The notes beneath the pieces were generated by a model, which saw only the letters and a list, made by a program, of their open reading frames with translations, was not told the origin of the DNA and searched no databases. Made by a program: the position numbers and the translations under genes. From contig NZ_AOHZ01000095.1 of the NCBI RefSeq assembly GCF_000337215.1, forward strand, positions 1-40,892: a DNA stretch of 40,892 nt. The letters run 5' to 3'. Every line of letters begins with the position of its first letter. Position 1 is the first letter of the stretch. The DNA comes from Natronolimnohabitans innermongolicus JCM 12255. GTDB lineage: Archaea; Halobacteriota; Halobacteria; Halobacteriales; Natrialbaceae. This document shows positions 24,850-33,897 of the stretch, in pieces.

Positions 24850-25935
24850 ATGCTCGAAGTAACCGGATTGACGAAGACCTACGGGTCACTACTGGCAGTC
24901 GACGATCTCTCGTTCAAACTCGAGCAGGGTGAGTTTGCGACCCTGCTCGGGCCGAGCGGTTGTGGAAAGAGTACGACGCTTCACGCGATCGCGGGACTGC
25001 GCGAGGCGACGGCGGGAACCGTCTACCTCCGCGGAGAGGACGTGACGGACGTCCCGACGAACGAACGCAACATCGGGTTCGTCTTCCAGCACTCGGCGTT
25101 GTTCCCCCACATGACCGCCAAAGAGAACATCACGTACGGCCTGAAAATGCAGGAGTTCACCGGCCGCGACCACGACGAGCAGGCCGAACACTTCCTCGAG
25201 ATGGTCGAACTGGGCGATCACGGCGACCACAAGCCGACGGAGCTCTCGGGTGGCCAACAACGTCGACTCTCGCTCGCACGAGCGCTCGCGTACGAACCCG
25301 ATATCCTGCTGCTCGACGAGCCGCTGACCGGACTCGACCGCGTGCTCCGCGAGACGATGCGCAACGAGATCAAGAAGATCCAACGCGAGGTCGACGTGAC
25401 GACGCTGCACGTCACTCACGATCAGGCGGAGGCTCTGTCGATGTCCGACCGCGTCATCGTGATGAACGACGGGCAGAAAGAACAGGAAGGGCCCGCGAAG
25501 GAACTCTATCGGAATCCGCAGACGGAGTTCGTCGCCGAGTTCGTCGGCAAATCCACGAAGTTCACCGGAACGGCCGCCTCGCCGTCCGCTGGCGGCGACG
25601 GCGACGGACAGGTCGTCGCCGCAAACGCCACGGCTGTCAACGTCGGCGACCTGCAGATTCACGCCGCTGCAGCCGGCGGCGCCGCCGACGAGCGGCTCTC
25701 GCTGTACGTTCGTCCGGAGGAGATCGACGTCCACGAGACGCCGGGCGGCGGCGACGCGGTCAACTCGTTCTCGGCGACGGTGAACCACATCGAGTATCTC
25801 GGCCACCGCAACGAGATCGAAGCGACGCTCGAGGACGGCACGAACGTGACCGCATACGGCGACGCCGCCGTCGACGTCGAGATCGGCGACGAGGTCACGA
25901 TCCAGTTCGATCCGGAGGACGTGATCGTGCTATGA
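24850..25935 (+). CDS. ABC transporter ATPase (PotA-like)
   Basis: 361 residues. Walker [10 protein letters not shown] at 34-42, signature LSGGQQRRLSLARAL, Walker B ILLLDEP with the D-loop as TGLD, and the switch histidine in HVTHDQAEALS. After about residue 240 comes a TOBE-type beta domain (LYVRPEEIDV, VNHIEYLGHRNEIEATLEDG), usual for importers of polyamines, iron or sugars. The TGA overlaps the next start (ATGA). Confidence 0.93.
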   Translation: MLEVTGLTKTYGSLLAVDDLSFKLEQGEFATLLGPSGCGKSTTLHAIAGLREATAGTVYLRGEDVTDVPTNERNIGFVFQHSALFPHMTAKENITYGLKMQEFTGRDHDEQAEHFLEMVELGDHGDHKPTELSGGQQRRLSLARALAYEPDILLLDEPLTGLDRVLRETMRNEIKKIQREVDVTTLHVTHDQAEALSMSDRVIVMNDGQKEQEGPAKELYRNPQTEFVAEFVGKSTKFTGTAASPSAGGDGDGQVVAANATAVNVGDLQIHAAAAGGAADERLSLYVRPEEIDVHETPGGGDAVNSFSATVNHIEYLGHRNEIEATLEDGTNVTAYGDAAVDVEIGDEVTIQFDPEDVIVL

Positions 25936-26777
25936 GGACGGTCAAGATCTCCGATTCGTTCCTGCCCTCGTCGGTTCGAAAACGGGTTACGCCGCGCACG
26001 TTGGTCGGGATCGGCGTCCTCTGGTTGACGCTGTGTTTCATCGTCCCGATCGTGTTCTTGCTCTACGAGAGCCTGAACTTCGGCGAGGGACACCTGCTCG
26101 CAAACTACGAACAGGCGCTCGCGTGGACGTATATCAACGTGCTGGGGCGAACGTTTGTTTACGCGCTTGTGACGACGATACTCACGCTGATACTGGGCTA
26201 CCTGACGGCCTACTACATCGCGTTCAAGTCGTCGCGACCGATGGTGTTGCTCGCGCTCGTCCTGTTACCCCTGTGGGTCGCGATCATCATCCGGTTTTTC
26301 GGCGTCCGGCTGTTCTTCCTGCAAAGCGGCCCGGTCCAACAGCTCTTCGGCACCGATTTCGGGATCCTGTTCTCCCGGAACGGCGTCGTACTGGGGCTGA
26401 TTAGCGCGTTACTTCCGTTCGCCGTGTTGCCGATGTACAACTCGCTGCGCGCGATCGACGACGATCTGATCAACGCCTCGCGGACGCTCGGCGCCGGCCA
26501 GTTTCAGACGCTTCGGTCGGTGATCTTGCCGCTGAGCTTCTCCGGGATCGTCGCCGCGACGCTGTTCGTCTTCATCCTGGCGGCCGGTTCGTACCTCGCG
26601 CCGTCGATCATGGGCGGCCCCGCCAACAACATGATGGCGAACATCATCGCTGATACGCAGAGCTACAGCATCCCGCTCGCCTCGGCGATGGCGGTCGTCT
26701 TTACGGGACTGCTCTTGATCCTCGTCGGTTTGTTCAATCACTTCGCGAACGTCTCGGAGGTGCTCGGAGACCTATGA
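25932..26777 (+). CDS. ABC transporter permease (PotB-like)
   Basis: 281 residues with six hydrophobic helices. The first is LVGIGVLWLTLCFIVPIVFL. The EAA loop, which contacts the ATPase, reads INASRTLGAGQFQTLRSVILP. It belongs to the PotB/HisM-like binding-protein-dependent permease family. ATG at 25932 overlaps the ATPase stop; its own stop overlaps the next gene by ATGA, so the four genes are tightly coupled. Confidence 0.92.
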   Translation: MRTVKISDSFLPSSVRKRVTPRTLVGIGVLWLTLCFIVPIVFLLYESLNFGEGHLLANYEQALAWTYINVLGRTFVYALVTTILTLILGYLTAYYIAFKSSRPMVLLALVLLPLWVAIIIRFFGVRLFFLQSGPVQQLFGTDFGILFSRNGVVLGLISALLPFAVLPMYNSLRAIDDDLINASRTLGAGQFQTLRSVILPLSFSGIVAATLFVFILAAGSYLAPSIMGGPANNMMANIIADTQSYSIPLASAMAVVFTGLLLILVGLFNHFANVSEVLGDL

Positions 26778-27544
26778 GGGCGCGCCTCGAGCGGCTGGGA
26801 TTTATCCCGCCGTTGGTGGTCGTGTTCACGCTCTTGCTGTTGCCCGTCGTGATCGTCGTCGTGACGTCGCTGACGACCCAGCAGTCGCCGGCGATCCCCT
26901 ACGACGGCCTCACCCTCGAGTGGTACGTCGAACTCACACAGGACAGACAGATCGTTAGCGCTATCCAGACGAGCGTCGTCGTCGGGGTCTTCGCCTCGGT
27001 TCTCGCCGGTATCATGGGAACGGTCACCGCGTTCGGTCTCGTCCGAAGCGAGATTCGGTTCAAGGAGTCGCTTGCGACGGTGATGCTGTTACCGATCATG
27101 ATCTCGCCGGTCATCATCGGGATCGCGATCCTCCGGTTCGGAAGCAGTATCGGCGTGCCGACCGGCTATCCGATGATCATCCTGGCACACTCCGTGCTGA
27201 CGTTCCCCTTCGTCTTCCTGATCGTCCGGGCCCGGCTGCTCACCTTCGACGCCCGGCTCGAGGACGCCTCGCGGACGCTCGGCGCGAACGGACTCGAGAC
27301 GGCGTTCAACGTGACGCTGCCGATCGTCGCGCCGTCGATCGTCGCCGGAATGCTGCTGGCGTTCGTGATCTCGTTCGGCGAGTTCACCGCGACGCAGTTT
27401 CTCACCGGCGTCGGGACGGATACGGTTCCGATCTACATCTACACGCAGATCCAGACCGGATTGAGCCCCGTGATCAGCGCACTGGCGACCGCGCTCGTCG
27501 CACTGATGATCGTTACGAGCTACCTCGGCGACCGGATCACCTGA
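26774..27544 (+). CDS. ABC transporter permease (PotC-like)
   Basis: 256 residues with six hydrophobic helices and an EAA loop EDASRTLGANGLETAFNVTLP. It pairs with the preceding permease to make the channel. It is the last gene of the operon, and no clear terminator hairpin is seen before phoU, which is convergent and ends about 90 nt away. Confidence 0.92.
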   Translation: MRARLERLGFIPPLVVVFTLLLLPVVIVVVTSLTTQQSPAIPYDGLTLEWYVELTQDRQIVSAIQTSVVVGVFASVLAGIMGTVTAFGLVRSEIRFKESLATVMLLPIMISPVIIGIAILRFGSSIGVPTGYPMIILAHSVLTFPFVFLIVRARLLTFDARLEDASRTLGANGLETAFNVTLPIVAPSIVAGMLLAFVISFGEFTATQFLTGVGTDTVPIYIYTQIQTGLSPVISALATALVALMIVTSYLGDRIT

Positions 27545-27632
27545 TCCAACCGGGTACCCCCGGTCGATTCATCTTCGGGGTATCAAACACACCACTGATA
27601 CTCTCGCCGAGAAGTGACGGCGTGTCGAGGAC

Positions 27633-28304
27633 TCAGTAAATCAGTTCGTCGTCGTTCTCGACCATGTACAGCGTCCGCGCCGCGATGTTGACCGCGTGAT
27701 CGCCGACGCGCTCTAAGTCCCGGATCGTCAGCAGCAGGCGCGAAACGTCCTGTAACAACAGTTCGACCGCTTCGGTGGACTCGAGTTCGCGCTCGATCAG
27801 ATCCCGGACGACGATCTCGCTTGCGCGCTCGGCGAAGTGGTCGAGGTCGTCGTCGCGGGTGGCGAGTGTCCGACACGCATCGGTATCTTCCTCGTCGTAG
27901 GCGATCATGGCGTCTTCGACCATCTCGAGGGTGAGCGACCCCATCTCCTGGACGTCGACGTCGGGGAAGAGGTCCTCCTCCGCATCCAGGGTGTACTCCC
28001 CGAGGTTGACCGCGAGGTCGGCGATTCGCTCGAGGTCGGTGATGATCTTGAACGAGGCGGCGATAAAGCGCAGATCGCTCGCCACGGGCTGTTGAAGCGC
28101 CAGTAGATCGATACACTGCTGTTCCAGATCGAGGTACATGCGGTTGATCTCGCCGTCGCCCTCGATGACTTCCCGGGCCAGTTCGTCGTCTTTCTGCTCC
28201 AGGGCGTCGAGCCCCATTCGAAGTCGTTCCATCACGACCTCGCTCATATAGAGGACGTCCTCGCGGAGATCCGCGAGTTGTTCCTGATAGGATTTCCGAG
28301 CCAT
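27633..28304 (-). CDS. phoU: Phosphate-transport regulator PhoU
   Basis: 223 residues made of two similar three-helix bundles. Metal-binding PhoU motifs are visible: DLERIADLAVNLGEY (about 95-110) and DLERVGDHAVNIAARTL (about 195-212), the E-x-x-x-D pattern. PhoU controls phosphate uptake via PstB and phosphate-signalling kinases. It starts MARKSYQEQL at 28304, with GCTATATCTC near 28329-28338 as TATA box 25-34 nt upstream. It is separated from pstB by two unrelated genes, so is probably independently transcribed. Confidence 0.93.
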   Translation of the reverse strand: MARKSYQEQLADLREDVLYMSEVVMERLRMGLDALEQKDDELAREVIEGDGEINRMYLDLEQQCIDLLALQQPVASDLRFIAASFKIITDLERIADLAVNLGEYTLDAEEDLFPDVDVQEMGSLTLEMVEDAMIAYDEEDTDACRTLATRDDDLDHFAERASEIVVRDLIERELESTEAVELLLQDVSRLLLTIRDLERVGDHAVNIAARTLYMVENDDELIY

Positions 28305-28512
28305 GGTTCACGCACCAGTCCGGGCGGAGATATAGCTTGCGCTCACCGCAATCGCCCGAAGACGGGACCAGAGGGGCTCTGGGCCGCTCGGGCCGAGATG
28401 TTGGGTGTCACTCTCAGACATACGGAGCGGTTCTCGTCCGTCGACAGAAACGTTGCCCGAGTGAAAACTACTATACGAACATCCTCCGAAAAGGGTTTAC
28501 AGAAGACATTCG

Positions 28513-28962
28513 ATGCCTAATTCGATTATAATACCGACAGACGGGAGCAAATACGCGGAAGAAGCGGCAGAAGTCGGATTCGAATTCGCGACGAAGCTCG
28601 ACGCGACCGTCCACGCCGTCGCCGTCGGCGACGTCAGCCTCGCAGAGGTGTCGGCCGTCGGCGCCGCGCCGCCACAGAGCAAGGACGACGTCACCGAGAT
28701 CGCGATCGAGTGGGCCGAGGAGCTCGCCGCCGAAGCCGAGCGCCACGGGCTCGAGGCCGAGCCCGTCGTCCGAACCGGAACGCCGGCCGAAGAAATCGCC
28801 GACTACGCGGCAGAGCTCGACGCCGACATGATCGTCATCGGTACCGCCGGCCGAACCGGGCTGCGAAAGCGGATCCTCGGCAGCGTTACCGACGAGGTCG
28901 TCCGGACCGCGCCGGTGCCGGTCGTGACGGTTCGACCGGACGGGAGCGTCGACGCCGCATGA
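28513..28962 (+). CDS. Universal stress protein UspA family
   Basis: 149 residues. N-terminal SIIIPTDGSKYAEEAAE with the acidic nucleotide-binding residue, and C-terminal DMIVIGTAGRTGLRKRILGSVTDEVVRTAPVPVVTVRP with the ATP-binding G-2x-G-9x-G-S pattern. The domain is single and complete. Role is general stress tolerance; specific action unknown. ACTATACG near 28470 may be the TATA box, giving a leader of about 15 nt. Confidence 0.93.
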   Translation: MPNSIIIPTDGSKYAEEAAEVGFEFATKLDATVHAVAVGDVSLAEVSAVGAAPPQSKDDVTEIAIEWAEELAAEAERHGLEAEPVVRTGTPAEEIADYAAELDADMIVIGTAGRTGLRKRILGSVTDEVVRTAPVPVVTVRPDGSVDAA

Positions 28963-29072
28963 GAGGCCGTCCGTAGCCGCTGTCGACGGGGGCGACGTCG
29001 ACGACCCCGCACGTCTCGAGGCCGACGCGGACGATACGCCTTTGGACCCGCGAGCCGTAGCTCGTCGAGTCG

Positions 29073-29807
29073 ATGGGGACCAACGGCCGGACGGATCACA
29101 CCGAGCGACCCGACGACCGCGGCTACGGACCTGGCTGGGATGAGCTGCGAGCGAAAACGCTGCGCCGTGACGGCTACGCCTGTCGGCGCTGTGGGGCCGA
29201 CGACCGGACCCTTCAGGCCCACCACGTCGTTCCGCGGTCGGCCGGCGGTCCGGACGAACTCGAGAACCTCGTCACCGTCTGTCGGCCCTGTCACGGCGTC
29301 ATCCACCAGTCGAATCGGGCGTTCGACGACGTGCGCGACGACGCACCGCTGTTTCCCGATCGGACGGCGCCCGCACCGGTCGCTCGAATGCGAACGCCCG
29401 ACGATCAGTGCTGTAGCCGCTGTGGCGGCGAACGGGCGGATCCGACCGAACTCGTCGCCTGGACCGATCCGACGGACGCGGCATCTGGCTCCGAAACGGA
29501 CCACGAGACGCTGTGCAAACCGTGTGCCGGATTGGTACTCGAGGCGGAACCCGCGTGTACGCGGGACGGTCTAACCGGGAACCACGAGTTTTCGACCCAC
29601 GAATTGACGCGCCGGCGAACGGACGCGTCGGTCAGACCCAGCCTCTTCGCCTCGCCGGCGGTCGCGATCCGACGAGAACCGCGCGGCGCTCGCGAGCGAC
29701 TGGTCGACGATACGCCGCTCCGATTTCTCGTCAATCACCGCGGCGTCCGCTGGGCGACGCTCGCCGTCGTCTGTTACGTGCTGCTGATGGTCGTTCTCGT
29801 CCCGTAG
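29073..29807 (+). CDS. HNH endonuclease-like protein with C-terminal membrane helix
   Basis: 244 residues. The HNH domain is near the start: zinc pair C37/C40, catalytic HH at 50-51, N65, second pair C70/C73, then H74/H78. A second zinc-ribbon pattern follows (C114/C117 and C148/C151). The last about 22 residues, RWATLAVVCYVLLMVVLVP, are one membrane helix at the very C-terminus. So the nuclease would face the cytoplasm while tied to the membrane. HNH proteins may act in DNA repair, restriction or phage defence; here the partner genes are uninformative. Confidence 0.85.
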   Translation: MGTNGRTDHTERPDDRGYGPGWDELRAKTLRRDGYACRRCGADDRTLQAHHVVPRSAGGPDELENLVTVCRPCHGVIHQSNRAFDDVRDDAPLFPDRTAPAPVARMRTPDDQCCSRCGGERADPTELVAWTDPTDAASGSETDHETLCKPCAGLVLEAEPACTRDGLTGNHEFSTHELTRRRTDASVRPSLFASPAVAIRREPRGARERLVDDTPLRFLVNHRGVRWATLAVVCYVLLMVVLVP

Positions 29808-29899
29808 CGATGAGCGACTCAAGCCTCGTGTCTGACCGAGGGCTCGAGCGTCGATCGGACTGATCGAGACGAACAGAGAATCGAGAACGGAGCCGTTCG

Positions 29900-30757
29900 C
29901 TATCCGAACTTCCCGGTAATGTAATCTTCGACGCGATCGCTCTCGGGGTTCTCGAAGATCTTGCCCGTGTCGTCGAACTCGACGAGGTGGCCCCCGGTGA
30001 GAAAGACCGCCGTTTTATCGGAGATGCGGGCCGCCTGCTGCATGTTGTGGGTGACGATGACGACCGTGTACTCCTCGGCGAGTTCCTCGACCAGATCCTC
30101 GATTTTCGAGGTCGCGACGGGGTCGAGCGCCGACGCCGGCTCGTCCATCAGGATCACTTCGGGGTCGGGCGCGATCGCGCGGGCGATACAGAGGCGCTGT
30201 TGTTGGCCGCCCGAGAGGTCGAGTCCGCTCGAGTCGAGTTGGTCTTCGACCTCGTCGAGGAGGGCTGCGCGCTCGAGTGCGGTCCGAACCTTCTTCTCGA
30301 CGTCGCCGTCGTCTTTGCCCTGGACGCGCAGGCCGTAGGCGACGTTGTCGAAGATGCTCTTGGGGAACGGGTTCGGCTTCTGGAACACCATGCCGATCTT
30401 CCGTCGGAGGGCGACGGGATCGACGTCGTCGTCGTAAACGTCCTTCCCGTGGAAGTAGAGGTCCCCGTCGACGCGGGCGATGTCGATCAAGTCGTTCATC
30501 CGGTTGATCGAGCGCAGGAACGTTGATTTGCCACAGCCCGAGGGACCGATGAGCGCCGTTACCTTCCGTTCGGGAATGTCCATGTTGATCCCGTGAAGCG
30601 CCTGATCGTCGCCGTAGTAGACGTCGAGGTCCCGCGATTCGATGACGGCATCGTCGACCCGCGGCGATCCGAGCGGCGCGTCGTCGGTCATCGCGGCGTC
30701 GGTTGCGGAACCGCTCGATTCGGACGACGCGACGGTCTGGGGTCCGTTGGCGGTCAT
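29900..30757 (-). CDS. pstB: Phosphate ABC transporter ATPase PstB
   Basis: 285 residues from ATG at 30757 (a GTG at 30775 would add six residues). Walker [10 protein letters not shown], signature [15 protein letters not shown], Walker [13 protein letters not shown], and H-loop VTHNMQQA are clear. PstB-specific segments ([30 protein letters not shown] and [22 protein letters not shown]) set it apart from other ATPases. It powers import of phosphate with PstS, PstC and PstA. In this window it lies downstream of a histidine kinase, not directly after pstA. The first about 45 residues are a polar haloarchaeal extension. Confidence 0.96.
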   Translation of the reverse strand: MTANGPQTVASSESSGSATDAAMTDDAPLGSPRVDDAVIESRDLDVYYGDDQALHGINMDIPERKVTALIGPSGCGKSTFLRSINRMNDLIDIARVDGDLYFHGKDVYDDDVDPVALRRKIGMVFQKPNPFPKSIFDNVAYGLRVQGKDDGDVEKKVRTALERAALLDEVEDQLDSSGLDLSGGQQQRLCIARAIAPDPEVILMDEPASALDPVATSKIEDLVEELAEEYTVVIVTHNMQQAARISDKTAVFLTGGHLVEFDDTGKIFENPESDRVEDYITGKFG

Positions 30758-30911
30758 TTGCGGTAGTTGATCCACGAACTTCGGGCAGTTACCTGTTGCG
30801 GAATGCGCTTCGATTCGCTCGGGTTCGACGGCCGGTAACTCGGCCGCGCGAGCCCTCGTCGGTCGGATACACGCTCGCCTCGCGTTCCTGCTACCATTAG
30901 CGACACCAAGC

Positions 30912-30977
30912 AGCCGACGGGCTAAGTAGAATACTATGATCGCTCTATCCTGCTCCCGTCGGCTCTATAGCGCTATA
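30912..30977. promoter_or_regulatory. Inverted repeat and palindrome between kinase and pstB
   Basis: AGCCGACGGG at 30912-30921 is the exact complement of 30955-30964, and a perfect 12-bp palindrome TATAGCGCTATA follows at 30966-30977. It lies just after the kinase stop codon and about 155 nt before pstB. It may end the kinase message, or be an operator-like site in the pstB promoter region. Confidence 0.4.
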
Positions 30978-30983
30978 TAGTCG

Positions 30984-32684
30984 TCAGTCGCCGACATCGT
31001 CGGCACCGCTGGCGTCGTCTGGGTCGGTTGCACCGTCTGCGTCGTGGTCCGCGATCGGAAACTCGAGGACGACCGTCGCACCACGGTCTTCGGAGTCGGA
31101 TCCGTCGTCCGGACGGGGAGGCGGAATCAACAATCGGCCGCCGTACCGGGTCGCGATCCAGTCGACCAGCCACAGGCCGATGCCGCCGGTGTGGGTGACC
31201 TGCGAGATCGCTTGCGTGCCGGTGACGACGGCAGCCTCGTCGGTCGGAATTCCGCTCCCGTCGTCCGTGATCCGAATCCGAACCCGTTCGTCGGTCGTCT
31301 CGACCGCGACCGCGACGGTCGGCGCCGGACCGGCGTGGTCGACGGTGTTTTCGAGTAACTCGTCGACGGCGGCCGCGACTTCGTCTCCGCAGGCAGCGAC
31401 GGCTCGTTCCGGCGTTTCGACGGTTACGTCGGGAGCGGAATCGTCGTCCGTTTGTTCGCGAACGAACGCCGCTGTGCGGTCGCGGACCACGGAAGCCAGA
31501 TCGGTCCGCGGCGTCGTCTCGGATTCGTCGACCGGCTCGAGGAGCGTTTCGGTCATCCGCGCGCGATCGGCCAAGTCGAGTAACTCGTCCGTCGCGAGAC
31601 GAATCTCGCGGGCGGCGTCGCGGTTCTCGTCGTCCAGGCGGCCCTCGAGGTTGCTCGCTCGTCCGGCGACGACGTTCAGCGTGTTCCGAAGGTTGTGTCG
31701 CAGGATTCGGTTCAACACCAGCAGCATCTGTTCGCGACGCGACAGTGCGGTTGCAAGCCGATCGAGCGTGTCTTCGATGCGCTGCCACTCCGCGGGCCCG
31801 TCTACCGACGGTCCGCCGTCGTACTCCCGGCGCTCGAGCGCCTGTACGCGTTCGGTTACGCGCCCGATTCGACGGATCTTCGATCGATAGATCCAGGTTC
31901 CAAACGCGGCGATGACGCCGAGGACGGCGAGTCCGGCACCCGCCTGGAAGACGATCAGCCGATTCAGTTGCTCGTCGATCACCGCCCGGTCGCGGTGGGC
32001 GGTGACCATCCAGCCGGTCGTCTCGAGGGTCGCGTTCTGCGTCGTGCTGTCGTCGAACGCCGCTGCGCTCGTATAGACCGTCTCTCCCCCGGCGGTGACG
32101 GTAACGGCGTCGTGCTCGGTTCCGCGGTCGATGGCGTCGAAGAAGTCTGTTTCCTCGAGGTGATAGGCGGCGTTGAGCGCGCCGACGACCTCGCCGTCGT
32201 CGAAGAGGGGCACGCTGAACGCGACGATCGTGTTACCGGTGCGCGCCGAGAGCGGGTCGCTGACGGATGATTCCCCCTCGAGCGCCCGATCGACGTACGG
32301 TCGGTCACCGAGTTCGGTTTCGACGAGGTCTCCGCCGTCGGTCGCGTCGTCGCTCGTCGCGTACGAACGCACGGTGCCGTTCTCGGAGACGACCGTCGCA
32401 CCGTCGAAGGTACCGGCCGCGACGAACGACTCGAGGGCCGCGTCTTGTTCGTCGGTTCCGTGACCCCGAAGTTCAGCGTTCGTCGCGGCGACTTCGACGG
32501 TCCGCTGTTGTTCTTCGAGCCGGTCGTCGAGAATCGACGCCGAGAGCTCGGCTCGGTCGGCGATCGCCTCGTCCGTTGTCTGCTCGACGCCAGACCGGTG
32601 GGTATCGAACGTGACCGTCAGAACACCGCCGGTGACGACCACGACGACGAGGAATGCGATACCAAACCGATAGACGAGTCTCAT
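30984..32684 (-). CDS. Membrane sensor histidine kinase (dCache-like sensor)
   Basis: 566 residues. Membrane helix 1 is about 9-26 and helix 2 about 243-266; between them is a 215-residue external region with Cache-like patterns (RPYVDRALEGESSVSDPLSARTGNTIVAFSVPLFDDGEVVGALNA). Phospho-acceptor H330 is in NRILRHNLRNTLNVV, the haloarchaeal HisKA form. ATPase motifs: N-box ELLENTVDHAG, G1 DDGSGIP (474-480), G2 GGIGLWLVDW. No HAMP is obvious. It lies between pstA and pstB on the same strand, with no response regulator beside it. Likely phosphate-linked, by position only. Confidence 0.88.
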   Translation of the reverse strand: MRLVYRFGIAFLVVVVVTGGVLTVTFDTHRSGVEQTTDEAIADRAELSASILDDRLEEQQRTVEVAATNAELRGHGTDEQDAALESFVAAGTFDGATVVSENGTVRSYATSDDATDGGDLVETELGDRPYVDRALEGESSVSDPLSARTGNTIVAFSVPLFDDGEVVGALNAAYHLEETDFFDAIDRGTEHDAVTVTAGGETVYTSAAAFDDSTTQNATLETTGWMVTAHRDRAVIDEQLNRLIVFQAGAGLAVLGVIAAFGTWIYRSKIRRIGRVTERVQALERREYDGGPSVDGPAEWQRIEDTLDRLATALSRREQMLLVLNRILRHNLRNTLNVVAGRASNLEGRLDDENRDAAREIRLATDELLDLADRARMTETLLEPVDESETTPRTDLASVVRDRTAAFVREQTDDDSAPDVTVETPERAVAACGDEVAAAVDELLENTVDHAGPAPTVAVAVETTDERVRIRITDDGSGIPTDEAAVVTGTQAISQVTHTGGIGLWLVDWIATRYGGRLLIPPPRPDDGSDSEDRGATVVLEFPIADHDADGATDPDDASGADDVGD

Positions 32685-32820
32685 TACCGACGCTCCCTGT
32701 GAGCGATTGCGAGAACGGGCGTATTACTCTTGTGGCTATTCCGAGATCGTTCGAGGATCGACGGTCAACTGCGGTCTCATCGCGGTGACGAGAGTAGCCA
32801 CTGACCGTCGCTGCACACCC

Positions 32821-32843
32821 GATCGCACGACTGCTGTGCGATC
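32821..32843. repeat. Hairpin in the pstA-kinase gap
   Basis: GATCGCAC at 32821-32828 and its exact complement at 32836-32843 leave a 7-nt loop. It lies between pstA and the kinase, so could end the pst message or regulate the kinase. Confidence 0.35.
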
Positions 32844-32903
32844 AATCTGTAAACCGTCCCAGTTGTCGCGATAGTGAGCTCGTAGTGCAACACCGCGTCG
32901 AGT

Positions 32904-32927
32904 TCACCCCACCACTGAAGTGGGTGA
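32904..32927 (-). terminator. Hairpin after pstA
   Basis: TCACCC(C)AC and GTGGGTGA pair around CACTGA, 26 nt after the pstA stop. A terminator or transcript-end stem is the simplest reading. The motif around ACTGAAGT also resembles ends of some IS200/IS605 elements, but no element sequence is visible. Confidence 0.4.
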
Positions 32928-32952
32928 GCGTTCGCCCCGGTCGGCTGTCCGG

Positions 32953-33897
32953 TTAGCCTCGCCGGTCGTACTTGTTTCGTATGTAGATGGCGACCGCGTT
33001 CATGAGCAGTAGTACCGTCAGCAAGACGACGATCCCAGCGGCGGCGACGTGTTGAAACTCGGCTTCAGGTGCTTTCGCCCACTCGAAAATCTGCATCGGC
33101 ATCGCTGCGAACGACCCCGTCGGATCGGTCAAGTTCGGTGGGCCGAACATCGAGGTCGCCGCACCAACCATGATGATCGGCGCCGTTTCACCGATCGCTC
33201 TGGAGAGTGAGAGAATGATACCGGTCATAATACCGGGGATCGCTTCGGGAAGGACGACGCTACGGATCGTTTGCCACTTGGTAGCCCCAGCGCCGTAGGA
33301 CGCCTGCCGCATCGAGTCGGGTACTGCACGGAGCGCCTCCTGGGTTTGAACGATGACGATCGGGAGGATCAGCAGCGTCAGTGTTAACGCACCCGCGATG
33401 AGGCTCGATCCGGCCCCTATCGCGCGAACGAACAGCGCGAGTCCGAGCAGTCCGTACACGATCGATGGAACGCCCGCGAGGTTCGCGATGTTTGCCTCGA
33501 TTAACTGCGTGAGACGATTATCGCCGGCGTACTCCTCGAGGTAGATCGCGGCGCCGACACCGAGTACGAGGGTAAAGATCGCGGTAAAGACGATCAGATA
33601 GATCGAGCCCACGAGCGCGGGATAGATCCCACCAGGTCCGGTAGGGAGGTCTCCGTAGTTGGACGGGTTATAGTGGTCGACGATCATCGACGGAGGATGT
33701 GTGATAAACTCCCACGTTACCCACCCCCACGCCTCCGAAACGACGTCGTACAGTAGCGCGATCAGGGCGACGATTCCGACCAATGCCGCGACCATACAGA
33801 GGCCGAGAAAGATCCGTCCGTAGCGCCGCATTCGGCGGATCGATGGATCGTTCACCGCGAACGCGTCTTCCTCGGTTCCGGATTCCGGCGTACTCAT
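32953..33897 (-). CDS. pstA: Phosphate ABC transporter permease PstA
   Basis: 314 residues with six hydrophobic helices after a polar N-terminus. The PstA-like EAA region is [27 protein letters not shown], followed by [18 protein letters not shown]. The large loop between helices 1 and 2 ([21 protein letters not shown]) is external. ATG at 33897 overlaps the pstC stop (ATGA), so it is preferred over 33930. Forms the channel with PstC. Confidence 0.95.
   Translation of the reverse strand: MSTPESGTEEDAFAVNDPSIRRMRRYGRIFLGLCMVAALVGIVALIALLYDVVSEAWGWVTWEFITHPPSMIVDHYNPSNYGDLPTGPGGIYPALVGSIYLIVFTAIFTLVLGVGAAIYLEEYAGDNRLTQLIEANIANLAGVPSIVYGLLGLALFVRAIGAGSSLIAGALTLTLLILPIVIVQTQEALRAVPDSMRQASYGAGATKWQTIRSVVLPEAIPGIMTGIILSLSRAIGETAPIIMVGAATSMFGPPNLTDPTGSFAAMPMQIFEWAKAPEAEFQHVAAAGIVVLLTVLLLMNAVAIYIRNKYDRRG

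Noticed and set aside
32904-32927. Calling a full IS605 element after pstA
   Set aside because: Only one hairpin is visible, with no second end and no transposase-like sequence; kept as a hairpin.
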